Shown piece after piece: positions 23,903 through 33,689 of a DNA stretch of 64,000 nt. Numbering within the stretch: position 1 is the stretch's first letter; the number at the start of each line of letters is the position of its first letter. A program made the translations under genes and the position numbers. Below the pieces are notes generated by a model. The model made no database searches. It was not told the origin of the DNA and was given only the letters and a program-made list of their open reading frames with translations. The DNA is from Endocalyx cinctus (lineage: Eukaryota; Ascomycota; Sordariomycetes; Amphisphaeriales; Apiosporaceae), in contig BCKC01000007.1 of the NCBI GenBank assembly GCA_001600455.1, positions 1,800,019 to 1,864,018 of the forward strand, in the 5' to 3' direction.

Positions 23903-24417
23903 ATATGCATTTTAGTCGTCGAAATTCTCCTAGCTGTTGTTAGTACCGGAAAGATCGTATTTTTATGCAGTCAGCATACCACAGCCTGCTTGCTACGCTG
24001 GCTACGTCTGCATTTCAGCACGAGTTAGACACACTATTGTTATTTACTGTGATAAAATAGGGTACCTTCCCCTTCCCCTTCAAGACATGTTACACCACTT
24101 TAACCTTTTCTACTGTTATAATGTAGTCGGTCCGAGAAAAAAAAAACAGAGAAAAAGAAAAGCGAACAAATTAAATGCGACATAATTCAGTGCTCTAGCA
24201 CAGACTTTTTGCTGAGAAAGGGGGCCTAAAAGTTGTCTATTATAGACCTACATCACAGAGAAAACTATATACAAGAGCATCCAGGCCATCTGTTCTGCCT
24301 CGAAGTGATCGATCATCTCTTGCATACAAACTGCACACGAGACCTGAGCCCTCCTTATTGCACACCTCTATTTCCAGCGATAATTATTTCTATCTAATCA
24401 TTGCCCATCGGTTCATC
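23903..24417. other. Upstream region of reductase 1
   Basis: AT-rich; A9 run near 24137. Holds the promoter of the rightward reductase. No sign of the missing FAD-oxidase exons on the minus strand. Confidence 0.5.
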
Positions 24418-25422
24418 ATGCCCTCATCAATCCTTCTCCTGACTGGCGCTACTGGTTTCATTGGTTTTAAAGTCCTCCTGAATGCTCTTCGAGAGGGCTG
24501 GACTGTGCGTGCTGCAGTTCGCTCTGCCTCCAAGGCCGATTATCTGGCCAAGCATCCCCAAGTTATCGCGGCTCTAGGAACGACAAAAAAGCTCTCTTTC
24601 GTTGAAGTTCCCAATATCTGCAACGAGAATGCATACGAAGAGGCTATGAAAGGCGTGTCCCATGTCATTCATCTCGCCTCTCCTGTTCCTGCGCCTTGGT
24701 TAGATCCGCTTACCGGAGTTTATGAGCCCAACGTCAAGAGTGTTACGGCCATTTTACAGTGTGCAATAAAATCGCCTTCTTTGAAGAAACTTGTAATCAC
24801 TTTATCGACCTACGGAAACAGCCCTTTCCCTCCTGATTTGTCCAAAACTATTGACGCTGAGTTCCGAGTTCCAAGTTTGCCGGGCCCATTCGATTCTGTC
24901 GTCCCGGCGTATTGGGCTAGCAAAATCGCTGCAACTAATGCGACGGACGCCTTCATCGAAAATAACAAACCTAGCTTTGATATAGTCCGCCTCTTCCCCG
25001 GTTGGGTATTTGGTAGAGACGACCGCGCTCTGACGGTGAAAGACTGCTTTTCGGGTACTAACGGAGTGTTCCTCAAACTAATTATTGGAAACGAGGATCC
25101 GGAGCCCAGGCCGTCTGGTGTCGTTCACGTTTCTGATACGGCAAAGCTGCACATGTTCGCCCTAGACGAAGGCGCTCCTACAAACATTGGCTCGACAATA
25201 CCCCATGTATTCGACGAAGGTTGGGAAATCGTTGCGAAGCATTTCCCCAAAGAGGTTGAGAATGGCATTCTCACCAAAGGCAGCCAGCCTACTGTCCCTG
25301 TCTTATGGGACTCGAGCAAGACTGAGGCTCACTTCAACTTCAAGTTCCAGTCGTGGGAGCAAATAGTCATCGACACCACTAGTCAATACCTCGAGTTGTT
25401 GGCCAAGGAGTCTAATCAATGA
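24418..25422 (+). CDS. NAD(P)-dependent epimerase/dehydratase-family reductase (GRE2/DFR-like), copy 1
   Basis: Single exon, 334 aa, start MPSSILLLTGATGFIGF at 24418, chosen because the Rossmann motif TGATGFIG lies ten residues in, as usual. Extended-SDR features: AAVRSASKAD after the second strand, SHVIHLASPVP, KKLVITLS (catalytic Ser/Thr region), YWASK (catalytic YxxxK), and FPGWVFGRDD, the cinnamoyl-reductase/DFR-type substrate loop. Such enzymes reduce aldehydes or ketones (methylglyoxal-, dihydroflavonol- or aldehyde-reductase type) with NADPH in the cytosol. It is paralogous to the next gene, same strand, 1.2 kb away, so a tandem duplication is likely. Intronless, unlike most neighbours. 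Substrate unknown. Confidence 0.9.
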   Translation: MPSSILLLTGATGFIGFKVLLNALREGWTVRAAVRSASKADYLAKHPQVIAALGTTKKLSFVEVPNICNENAYEEAMKGVSHVIHLASPVPAPWLDPLTGVYEPNVKSVTAILQCAIKSPSLKKLVITLSTYGNSPFPPDLSKTIDAEFRVPSLPGPFDSVVPAYWASKIAATNATDAFIENNKPSFDIVRLFPGWVFGRDDRALTVKDCFSGTNGVFLKLIIGNEDPEPRPSGVVHVSDTAKLHMFALDEGAPTNIGSTIPHVFDEGWEIVAKHFPKEVENGILTKGSQPTVPVLWDSSKTEAHFNFKFQSWEQIVIDTTSQYLELLAKESNQ

Positions 25423-26652
25423 AAAAGGCGAATAGTTAATTGATGGTCATACCACTAACTTTATCTACGTTCATTTCGAGTCAAGCTTTTTGCAGTTTGT
25501 TTTGTTATGCTGTCTTTGGAATTTTCCGTACCAGCGACACGATATGACTCAAGAGAATAGGAGTGGACTCGAAATACGCAAATTTATTATATATTTAGGA
25601 AGAAATAGAAAAAAACAATGCAATATTTGTACCTCAAAGCTGTTTTGACCTTACCCTTCTTATAATTCCAGGTAGGTGGGAAATTTGGTCTCGGAACAAT
25701 TATCTTGAGGTCCAATTTCTGCAGCCGTAACTACTTGCTTTGGAATACGTGAGTTTCTCTACCCTTCAGCTAGTCGAACTTTTACTTGCCATAGCAGCCC
25801 TCTTAAAGTAAATGTGGACGTGGGGCTGCAAATAACTTTCCTAAAAGGCGAAAGAGGGATGAAAAAGAGACAGAAAAAGTAAAAGCAGGTGGACCTGCGT
25901 AAACTCAGGCATTATGTTACAAACCCGCCAATATGTCTGACAAATACTGGCATTGCTGGCTCTGTCTGATTGGTTGGTTCGTGATGGGTCTTGATTTGAA
26001 GGTAACAATAGATCAAGACATCATATCAAGTAAGGTTCACGATGTTTGTAATAGAGGTTTCAAAATACCTAAGGTGCTGCTCGTTTTGATGCTTGACCTT
26101 GCCTGCCGCAAAACGTGCAATAGGAACATGTTTAATGTGCTCGAATGTTGTACCACACTTGTACTATCCAGAAAAGATACTTGAGGTTCAAAGCAGGCTA
26201 CATTCAATATACCTGGAGTGTATCATGCACGAGTAATACCAACAGTCTTGGAGTGTAATTATCATGCACGACTAATACCAACAGCCCCCTTGAAGATCGG
26301 GCCGATCTTCCCTTATATAACCTGAATTTTCATTCATCACAGTGGCAATCGATAAGCCTGTTTCATTAAAGGTAAGGAATCGTTAAAGTAATAAGAGGGT
26401 TAAGTACAATTCTCTTCGGCATACTACGGTTTACTTCTATCAAACACAAAAGCAGTATCGCAACCTTTCTTCTACCCCACTACTGGCCTAAGTCAAGAAC
26501 TACTCATTCTGCTTGCCATCGCGCAATATCCAGACTTGCACCTCATCCTGCTTCATCTGATACCTCTCACTTTCCACCACGAATAGAAGAAAGGAACAAC
26601 TCCCTTCTTACGTCTAGCATCAATTTGTTGGCGCACGAAATCCAACCAAAAG
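25423..26652. other. Spacer between paralogous reductases
   Basis: 1.2 kb. The frame 25933-26184 has no domain and is not called. Contains the direct repeat at 26215-26284 and a pyrimidine-rich leader before reductase 2 (26450-26640). Confidence 0.5.
26215..26284. repeat. ~32-bp direct repeat, two copies
   Basis: GGAGTGTATCATGCACGAGT... (26215-26245) recurs at 26250-26284 as GGAGTGTAATTATCATGCACG..., differing by a 4-base insertion and one substitution. It lies ~370 nt upstream of reductase 2 and could be a duplicated regulatory site or a simple duplication. Confidence 0.75.
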
Positions 26653-27666
26653 ATGACTGCAACAATACTTGTCACTGGTGCCTCTGGCCTCATCGGTTTC
26701 CGTATCCTCCTCGCTTCCCTTCAGGCGGGTCATACTGTACGCTATACAGTACGCTCGGAGGACAAGGCACAAAGTATTCGTTCTAACCCTTCTGTTCAAA
26801 AACTCAACGTTAGCGATCGCCTTACTCCCATTATCATTCCTGACCTCACTATCGATGAAGCTTTCGATTCAGCTTTAAACGGTGTTACCCACGTTATTCA
26901 TGCTGGGTCGCCCGTACCCGTACCTACCTACGATCCAGTTACGGACATATTCCAACCTACGATAAAGATAACTTCAAACATACTCTCGTCTGCCCTCAAG
27001 TCCCCAAGTGTTCAACGCGTCGTTCTGACCTCATCTATCGTCGTGAACCTTGGCATGACTCCGCCCGAGACCATCGTTGGGGCTGATAAACGTCTCCCTT
27101 TACCTAATCCTATGCCCTCTACTTTCGACACCGTATTTGACGGGTATGTCGCTGGCAAAATAGTAGAGATGCATAACTCGGATGCCTTCGTTCGAAAACA
27201 GAAACCTCATTTTACCGTTTCGCACGTCATCCCCGGCTATATTTTCGGTCGTAATGATCTGGCGCTCAACAGTACTATGATGCAGACGCAGAATAGCTCC
27301 AACAACTTCCTGATGATGGGTATGCTGGGAGCGGAGCTTCCATTCCCTATACACGGGGGATTCATACACATTGACGACGTGGCTGATCTCCACTTGCGCG
27401 TCGCCTTCCTTACCGGAAATTCTGCTTCTAAGGATTTCGGTGCGGCGACTAAGGTCGATTATGCGACCATCTTCGATATTGTCGAAAAGGCTTTCCCGGC
27501 GGCAGTAGCTGCCGGTATTTTTAAACGGGGCATTGTTCCCGTTCTGCCAATTAACTATGATTCCACTGACGCAGAACAGCTCTTGGGTAGGTTTAAGTCG
27601 TTCGAGGCAGCCGTAATAGATGTTGCTAGTCAGTACCTTGAAACGCTCGGGGTGGAGAAGGCATGA
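26653..27666 (+). CDS. NAD(P)-dependent epimerase/dehydratase-family reductase, copy 2
   Basis: Single exon, 337 aa. Motifs parallel copy 1: ILVTGASGLIGF (Rossmann), TVRSEDKAQ, THVIHAGSPVPVP, RVVLTSSIV with the catalytic Ser, GYVAGK (YxxxK) and IPGYIFGRND. Shared positions across the whole length (same order, spacing and flanks of each motif) show it is a diverged tandem paralog of 24418-25422. It keeps the canonical TSS active-site Ser, whereas copy 1 has LSTY at that place, so the pair may differ in activity. Probably a cytosolic aldehyde/ketone reductase; substrate unknown. Intronless. Confidence 0.9.
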   Translation: MTATILVTGASGLIGFRILLASLQAGHTVRYTVRSEDKAQSIRSNPSVQKLNVSDRLTPIIIPDLTIDEAFDSALNGVTHVIHAGSPVPVPTYDPVTDIFQPTIKITSNILSSALKSPSVQRVVLTSSIVVNLGMTPPETIVGADKRLPLPNPMPSTFDTVFDGYVAGKIVEMHNSDAFVRKQKPHFTVSHVIPGYIFGRNDLALNSTMMQTQNSSNNFLMMGMLGAELPFPIHGGFIHIDDVADLHLRVAFLTGNSASKDFGAATKVDYATIFDIVEKAFPAAVAAGIFKRGIVPVLPINYDSTDAEQLLGRFKSFEAAVIDVASQYLETLGVEKA

Positions 27667-28914
27667 TATTTTGGGATTCTCATCTGTCATGCTATATGTA
27701 TCGTTGAGTCTTTGTATGCCGTTAGATCCCTCTGTCTCAGGAAGATCGGGGCAGAACGACAAGAAGATAGGCGAAGAAAGCTTGCTTTCTATTTGTTGTA
27801 CCGTTAAGTACTTAAGTATCTAGGTATTTGAACTTAGTAGTTACTTCGCTTTCCCAAGTTTATTAGTCGTCAGTCACTTCATAGACAATTTATAAGCAGT
27901 TTTAAAGCTTATGGACAAGGAATTATCCATGAATGAGTATGATTACCTGGTATTGTCTGATAATGTTTTGAAATACCTACGTCCTTATCATTAGTCACCT
28001 ACTTAAGTAGCCATATAATTACCGAGCAGCGGTGGGTGCACTAGGTGTTGAAAATAAACACTTATCACACTACAATAGGTGCCTAATTTGACACCGTGCC
28101 TGACTCATTGCGTCCTAGAGGGGTTGTGACCTGACAGATTTATGATACCCTCGCTAGGCCGTGGGTTACCTGCTTAGTTCAAAGCTTACACTATACTTCT
28201 CTAAGACATATCTTCAATATATATTTGTACCTTCTATATCAGCATAGCTCACCATAGGCGGTCTTTGAGCATCGAGATGCTGACACCGAAAGTAAGTTGC
28301 ATATCGGAGTGCTCTGTCTAGCATGCCGTATCGACCGTCTCGACCGTCTAAAGATTACGGTCGTGTCGAAAGACTTACTTCGACCGAATTGAAGGGTCGC
28401 GATCGGCGTCTGAAGGTCCACGTCGGCGACCTAGCCCAGGTCACCGACCGTTGCCAAGAAATGAAGCTACTTATACTCAACTACATTAGTGAGGGACAAG
28501 TGTTAAGGGTAACAGAAATCTACCGGTGCCTAACGCCTACCACGAATCTACTAGAATTACCTTCTGTCTTGCACAGACCCTCTACATTTTTGTGATCTCT
28601 TGAAGATCGTTGTCCATGATCTTCCTCTTGCCAACTCGACGGCCGAGTCTTGCAATCTCAGTCCATTTCTTCTTCCCTTAGAAGCCCTGCAATAACATCG
28701 CGCCACAAGTTTTCGTTATCTGGCACGTAGAGTGGCAGTTGAGGTGTGTGGATCCCCCCTTTGGTCCATGATTCGATGGATTATGCCATTGGGATGGATT
28801 ATGCCATTGGAATGGATTCTCGGAGTAATTAATCGGGACTGGGAATTTATCATTTTGCTGGCACTATTTACGTGACACTCTGTATAGGCTACAGATAAGG
28901 GGATTGTCAGAAAA
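27667..28914. other. Intergenic with decayed sequence
   Basis: GTACTTAAG palindromic motifs near 27805-27820 and 28000. A GC-richer stretch 28240-28600 has open frames on both strands with CGACCGTCT repeats but no recognised domain. A perfect 18-bp tandem pair lies at 28775-28810. Confidence 0.45.
28775..28810. repeat. 18-bp perfect tandem duplication
   Basis: GATGGATTATGCCATTGG occurs twice head to tail, followed by a partial third copy (AATGGATTC). Confidence 0.9.
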
Positions 28915-29193
28915 TCAACCGCCATATAGGAAAGTCGAGGCTACCTTTGCTGCCGTAATCTCGACACCACCCCAAGGACCATCTGCTAGAGGCGTTAATA
29001 TGTAATCTTCGACCTCATCTGCAGGTTCCGAGATTGGGGCGGCTTATTGAGGTTCTTGTGATTCTCTACGCCGCAGGGCTAATCGTCGGTGCATGAAGTG
29101 TTGGTGTTGAGGCTGTTGTTGAGGGAGCTTAATAGAGATCTCGCGATGCCTATAGTCGCGTTTCCAGATCTCGGCAGTCTTGACGAGGTTTTG
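28915..29193 (-). pseudogene. Possible decayed coding segment
   Basis: A 93-codon frame read leftward from 29193 is open except for one TAA at 29044-29046 and has protein-like composition on both sides: KTAEIWKRDYRHREISIKL and a Gln/His-rich stretch before the stop, EDYILTPLADGPWGGVEI after it. No start codon, domain or homologous family is recognised. It may be a remnant of a host gene or a mobile element, or a chance frame in a GC-richer patch. Confidence 0.22.
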
Positions 29194-29910
29194 AATTTAA
29201 TATATACCGCTATCTGAGCCTAGGTGTGGTTCTATATACTACAAATCGCCATATGCACAGTTGCGTCTATAGGCTGCCGTAGTTCCAATCCAGAAAGGAA
29301 TTGTGGGAGCGCCAGATTTCCGTGGTATAGTGGTCTGTTATTATCATTCAATAAGCACTTTCTATCACCATAACTTCTAAAAGTGACATTTAACACTGGG
29401 ATATTTATTTGTATAACCTTGAAATGAGAAATTGACCTTTTTCTAATTCTAGTGGTAGGCGCTTCTTCGTCTTTCATCAATCATTAACATTGTCCGTTCC
29501 GAACTAATATGGTTCCGATAAATAGAAGAAGCTGTTATTAGTGTACCTATATAGTGCTCCATCGGCGTTATTCAGAAACATGATATCTAAAAACATATTT
29601 TCTAACTCGATGTTGATTCTTTTTTACTTCTTCTTTATTTTTATGTTTTTCTTTTTTTTTACCAAAATATAAAAGGGGGGAGTACTAAAAACAACGGGAA
29701 ACCCGCTAAACTCGTTCTCGGCCACTTTCTAGTGGTCACTCTGCTTCGTGAAGTATGGAGGAGGACATCTTGTAGACTTTGCGACGCGCTTAGTCGCTCA
29801 ACATGTCTTTCCAGAGAAAGAGAAAAACAAAGAAAAAGAAAAAACAGCAAAGGGGGGGAGGGGGGGGAGGAGAGAGGAAATTCTACTTTACCTTCTCGTT
29901 GAACCTCTTA
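29194..29910. other. Intergenic
   Basis: AT-rich with pyrimidine and purine runs, including the purine tract around 29815-29880 (AAAGAGAAAAAC..., G7 blocks). No supported gene. Confidence 0.45.
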
Positions 29911-30180
29911 CTAAAGAGATCTTTTTCGCTTCCTACTATTCGCTCCCTCGCGCCTCTCCTTGGCCCTTTCTTTAGCCCTTTCCTTAGCTCTTTTGGCCAT
30001 TTCCTCTTTTCTCTCTCTTTCCTCTCTCTCTTTCTCACGTTTTCTCCTTTCTGCTTCAGCTATCATCCTGGCTCGTATTTCATCCCCCGTCCGCCTCAAT
30101 TCACATACGGTGCAAACCCTACCATTCTTTATCATCGAACCACAGGACGTGCACCAAATCTGAGACGTAGATTTATACAT
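29911..30180 (-). CDS. Small zinc-ribbon protein with Lys/Glu/Arg coiled coil
   Basis: 89 aa from the ATG at 30180. A treble-clef-like zinc ribbon is visible at residues 10-26 (WCTSCGSMIKNGRVCTVC: C-x2-C-x9-C-x2-C). It is followed by an uninterrupted, highly charged helix from about residue 37 with KERAKER-type repeats (KEREERERKEE, AKERAKERAKER) and a basic end (SRKRKRS) that could be a nuclear signal. No family recognised. The clean Cys spacing plus amphipathic repeat is better than expected for a chance frame, but the helix lies in purine-rich low-complexity DNA, so its extent could be inflated. Additional downstream exons are possible. Confidence 0.5.
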   Translation of the reverse strand: MYKSTSQIWCTSCGSMIKNGRVCTVCELRRTGDEIRARMIAEAERRKREKEREERERKEEMAKRAKERAKERAKERREGANSRKRKRSL

Positions 30181-31732
30181 GTTAATAATCTATTTTGGAA
30201 CCAAGAGTACGTAAAATTGAGCTGCTGCCGTTATATGTGTCTTCAAGCTGTATATGTTGGCTACCTTATAAACAAATGTAAGTTATAAGCTACGAGTATC
30301 TCTCTTTTTTTTTTTTTTTTTTGTTTCGGAGTACGATGAAAATACTCGCCTAATGGTATATGTAGGTGCTTGCTTGAGTATTGCAACTTAGCTTATGAGC
30401 TTGGTGTCCTTCTAAATTATCGTTAAATATTATTAAAGAAGGAAGTGGTAGATATGAGAGGTAGAGCGCTGGGCGTGGGAGAAGGCAGTAGCTTTTATAG
30501 GATTTCAGCAATGATTCACAGGCATGTTCACAGTTACAGTAATTATACTCCTACATGGTAGAGATATCATGCCACATCATAGGACAACTTTATATCTGCT
30601 CTTATTGGTGTGAATCTTCCTATCTTGATAACTTGATTATAAGTATCAAAGGCAACATTATAATTATTAATTATACGCCATCAAAACTTTAGCACATAAG
30701 GTGTCTAACAATTTATAATTAGACAGAGCCCTTACTTACTGATTAGTTATAGTCACAGAGTGATGAGAAGATATTTGATAATTTCAATTAATAACAGCCA
30801 GAAAAAAAGCCAAATGCGAATAAGCAGTGTTGGCAGGAATTACCTCATATACTGCTCCAACTCATTTACCTGACTAGTTAATGCCCCTTTCAGCTTATCT
30901 AATTATCCACTAAATATCTGCTCACTGCCAAAGCTTTTAGCATTTTTACTCAAGGAGAAGCCACCAGACCAAACCAAAAATGGGATTTGATGCTTTTATT
31001 TCCTCTTTTATTCATCTTTAGACGTATAAACTTGACGCGCGTTGCAGCGAGTTACAACAAAAAGTAGCCGGGAGGGGTCAGCCAGTAGTTAGTGGCACTT
31101 GCGACACAAACTGGCATCTTCATTCTAACCGCTCTGCCGCATCAACCGGCGTCTCTCACACTACGAAGCGTGTCTTGATATACAACAAGACCTACCCGTC
31201 TAGCTGATCCAATAGTTATGAGACAAATGCATGACCTCAGCCCAGAAGCAGGCGAGTGTCGCATTTTCCTTGGCATCTAGAAAATTAAACAAGGCGAATT
31301 TAGGAAAGGAATAAAGAAAACAATTCAATATATTTAAATAGGGGTTACTATGGGACTCCGTGGGACCCTATTACCTTATCATGGGAAAAGAAAGTACTCT
31401 AATGGGATCTCTCATGGGGCTGTGGGAGCTTGGTGCGGGATGACGGTGTAAAGCAAGTTTCGCTGTATTTTTAGGAGATCTTGTAACTAAGGATGGGGGC
31501 CTAAGTCGTTGAAGAATAATTTTCCAAGGTTGGTAGGTGTTACTAATCCTTGTGAAATGTACCCTTACATTATAGTATCCATACACTGCCTAGGTGACAA
31601 TTCAGACAACGGGCGCCCTTCGATCACTGCTATGTGTAATTCTACGACGGGTAGTATTGTGAAGCCGTTGCTATCCTTGGACTGGAAGAGGCTATTGATG
31701 AGCTTACTTACCGCGATAATGAAACTATAGAA
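30181..31732. other. Intergenic with dispersed-element copy
   Basis: T19 run at 30305-30322; AT-rich to 31000; a tRNA-like patch at ~31060-31162; copy 1 of the dispersed GGGATC-rich element at ~31339-31456. The frames at 31371-31586 and 31509-31730 have no domain. Confidence 0.45.
31395..31452 (-). repeat. Dispersed GC-rich element, copy 1 core
   Basis: On the minus strand this 58-bp core (TTTACACCGTCATCCCGCAC...) aligns along its length with the right end of the element at 44227-44284 (TTTTACCCTCCCATCCCAAC...), sharing CATCCC, CCAAG, TCCCA, CCCCATG, GATCC and GAGTA blocks in order. TGGGACTCCGTGGGACCC just to the left (31360-31379) belongs to the same composition class. No coding capacity. 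Confidence 0.6.
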
Positions 31733-32115
31733 ATGAATATGGTGGTTGATGGGTCCTCCCAGGGTATAGGGTGTAAATTAATACACTTGACATTTCAGCC
31801 CCGGAATATTGGGGGCTCGGTGCTTCGCAAGTCTACTTTTAGAACGACCCACCAACGTGGAAGACTATCAGCTTACCTTGGATTTATCCTGGATAACTGG
31901 GTGCCTCGTGGCTTGAAAGGATTGTTCATGGCTTTCATACTTATCTCCTTTAGGATCTATATCTTACAGATTGAGTTGCTGGGGGTTCAGGCCTTCCCAT
32001 TAGGTATGGGTATAAAGATCGTAACAACCGCTGCCCTCTTCCTCATTTTAAAGCTTTGTATCGGACGCGACAGGCAACTGAAAATTTATAGTCCAGCAAC
32101 CATCACTCAACAATC
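31733..32115 (+). CDS. Hypothetical membrane-protein fragment
   Basis: Frame of ~128 codons overlapping the next ATG by four bases. Hydrophobic segments around residues 62-82 (LFMAFILISFRIYILQIELL) and 92-107 (IKIVTTAALFLILKL), with a basic middle (TFRTTHQRGRL). A CAG at 31799 and GTATGG near 32005 could be splice signals, so the frame may be pieces of exons. Some resemblance in layout to fungal wax-synthase-like acyltransferases (QGIGCK versus RGIGWK) is too weak to name it. Possibly a decayed gene lying just upstream of the enoyl-CoA hydratase-like gene. Confidence 0.25.
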
Positions 32116-33411
32116 ATGAGGTACTTTGGCCTTTTACCCCTACTGACAGCTCTAATGGCAAAAGTCGCTGCTATCCCTTTCTCGAGAGCGACATCAGCAA
32201 TTGTGACGACCATGGTTACCCCATCCTATTGGCGAGCAACTTTCACAGATCCCCCTTTTAACATCCAAGGCGAAGCATTCTATGAAGAGCTATACAGTCT
32301 TATTGATCAAGTCGCCAATGATGACAATGTTAAAGTCGTCGTGTTCGATTCTGCTGTCGAAAATGGTATGTTAACCTCCGAGGACCGTTATTTTTGTGTG
32401 CTCTTAAGGAAGCCCACTTGGCAAAAACACGCTAAAGTGATACTAACTAAATGTTGGCAGTGAGTAAAACCGAGACACACTTGGAAATATTTAGGGCTAG
32501 TTGATATTTCCCAATGATGTGAAAATATTGTTCCCTCAAGCAAGATTATTAATGCATCGCAGTTTTGGATTGCTCACTTCGACCTTCTGAACCCTGTATC
32601 GTCAGACCTCCTGGGTGCAGCATACTGGGGAAATATGACACGTCTGGCTGACCTCCCAGTGCTGACGGTCGCATCTATTCGTGGAATAGCACGTGGTGGA
32701 GGCGCTGAGTTCGCTGCGGCTCTAGATGTGAGATTTGGAAGTAAGGAGAAGGCCATCTTGGCGCAGCCGGAGGTGGGACTAGGTACGTTTCTCTCATAAT
32801 TGAAACTACATGCGCACGGGTATTTTCACTTTCTAATAAGATCCTGTAGGATCACTGCCAGGGGGAGGGGGCATACATTTGTTGCCTATACTTACTGGAC
32901 GAGGTCGGACGATGGAGATTGTGCTAGGTGCAGATGATTTTGACGCGGACACAGCTGCGCTTTACGGATGTGAGTTTTACTCGTGTGTCTCTTCATTAAA
33001 ATTATTATAATTGATTAAATATTTCGCTATTCGACGCCAGAGCAGTGGGATCAGCCCGTTTGCCAGATCATCCGCCAATAGAAAGCTAACCAATTGCTAG
33101 GGATTAATCGTGCGATTCCTGACAATCAACTCGATGGCTTCGTTGACAAATTCGCCCGCCGTGTGGCAAGCTGGGATCATTACGCCATAAACATGGCCAA
33201 GAAAATCATCAACCAAGATACAAACTACCCAACTGCAGAGCAAGTCCAGTCAGACTACGATGCATACATGGCTGCATTCGGTCAAGGCGTTGTGGCGCAG
33301 CGCGCACAAGCGCTCCTTGCTGCAGGAATACAAACTGACGTGCAGTTTGAAATTCACGCGAATGAGGAGTTGCTGAAATTTGCCGGCGACGGACCGTGGA
33401 GTTCGGAATAA
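32116..33411 (+). CDS. Enoyl-CoA hydratase/isomerase-family protein
   Basis: Exons 32116-32355, 32563-32782, 32850-32969 and 33101-33411 give 296 aa in frame. Crotonase-fold features: YWRATFTDPPFN at the start of the fold, KVVVFDSA, FWIAHFDLL, SIRGIARGGGAEFAAALDVRF (the G-rich oxyanion-hole loop), LAQPEVGLGSLPGGGG and LYGWINRAIPD. The first ~30 residues are hydrophobic (MRYFGLLPLLTALMAKVAA) and may target the protein to a membrane or outside the cell, odd for a crotonase.
The strongest first-intron donor (GTATGT at 32366) leaves the wrong phase for the exon-2 frame. Only a weak donor (GTCGAA at 32356) keeps it. Either an atypical splice or a one-base frameshift is present. The substrate is an acyl-CoA by family only. 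Confidence 0.7.
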
Positions 33412-33689
33412 TATTCGCTCGGCGGATACTTTACTCTACGGTACTTAAGTACTTAAGTACATAATACCCTACGGTATGGTTATATCAGTCTTACAGTGCT
33501 TTTGTATCAGTGTTACACATTGAGCTCTTTATTTAAATTACCTAATTACCCCTCCAAATCTCACCCAACAGTTCCGAGACTGCTGGACTTATCTGGAATA
33601 AAATTAGATTTAGGATATCCTCTGTTGCTTTTCTCGAAGTGTTTTACGTTTCCCCTGATTTTGTGCGTATTGAATCAAACACCAACGTC
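33412..33689. promoter_or_regulatory. Short spacer/GST upstream region
   Basis: Holds a GTACTTAAGTACTTAAGTAC double palindrome at 33441-33460 and T-rich leader sequence; presumably the GST promoter. No gene. Confidence 0.35.

Noticed and set aside
25933..26184. Cys-rich 83-codon plus frame between the reductases
   Set aside because: No signal peptide or Cys pattern; not conserved-looking.
28775..28810. CRISPR-like or phage-type repeats
   Set aside because: Simple tandem duplications only; no spacer arrangement, and the DNA is eukaryotic.
31733..32119. Naming the membrane frame a wax-synthase-like acyltransferase
   Set aside because: Only a vague QGIGCK/RGIGWK resemblance; no catalytic His/Asn motif visible.
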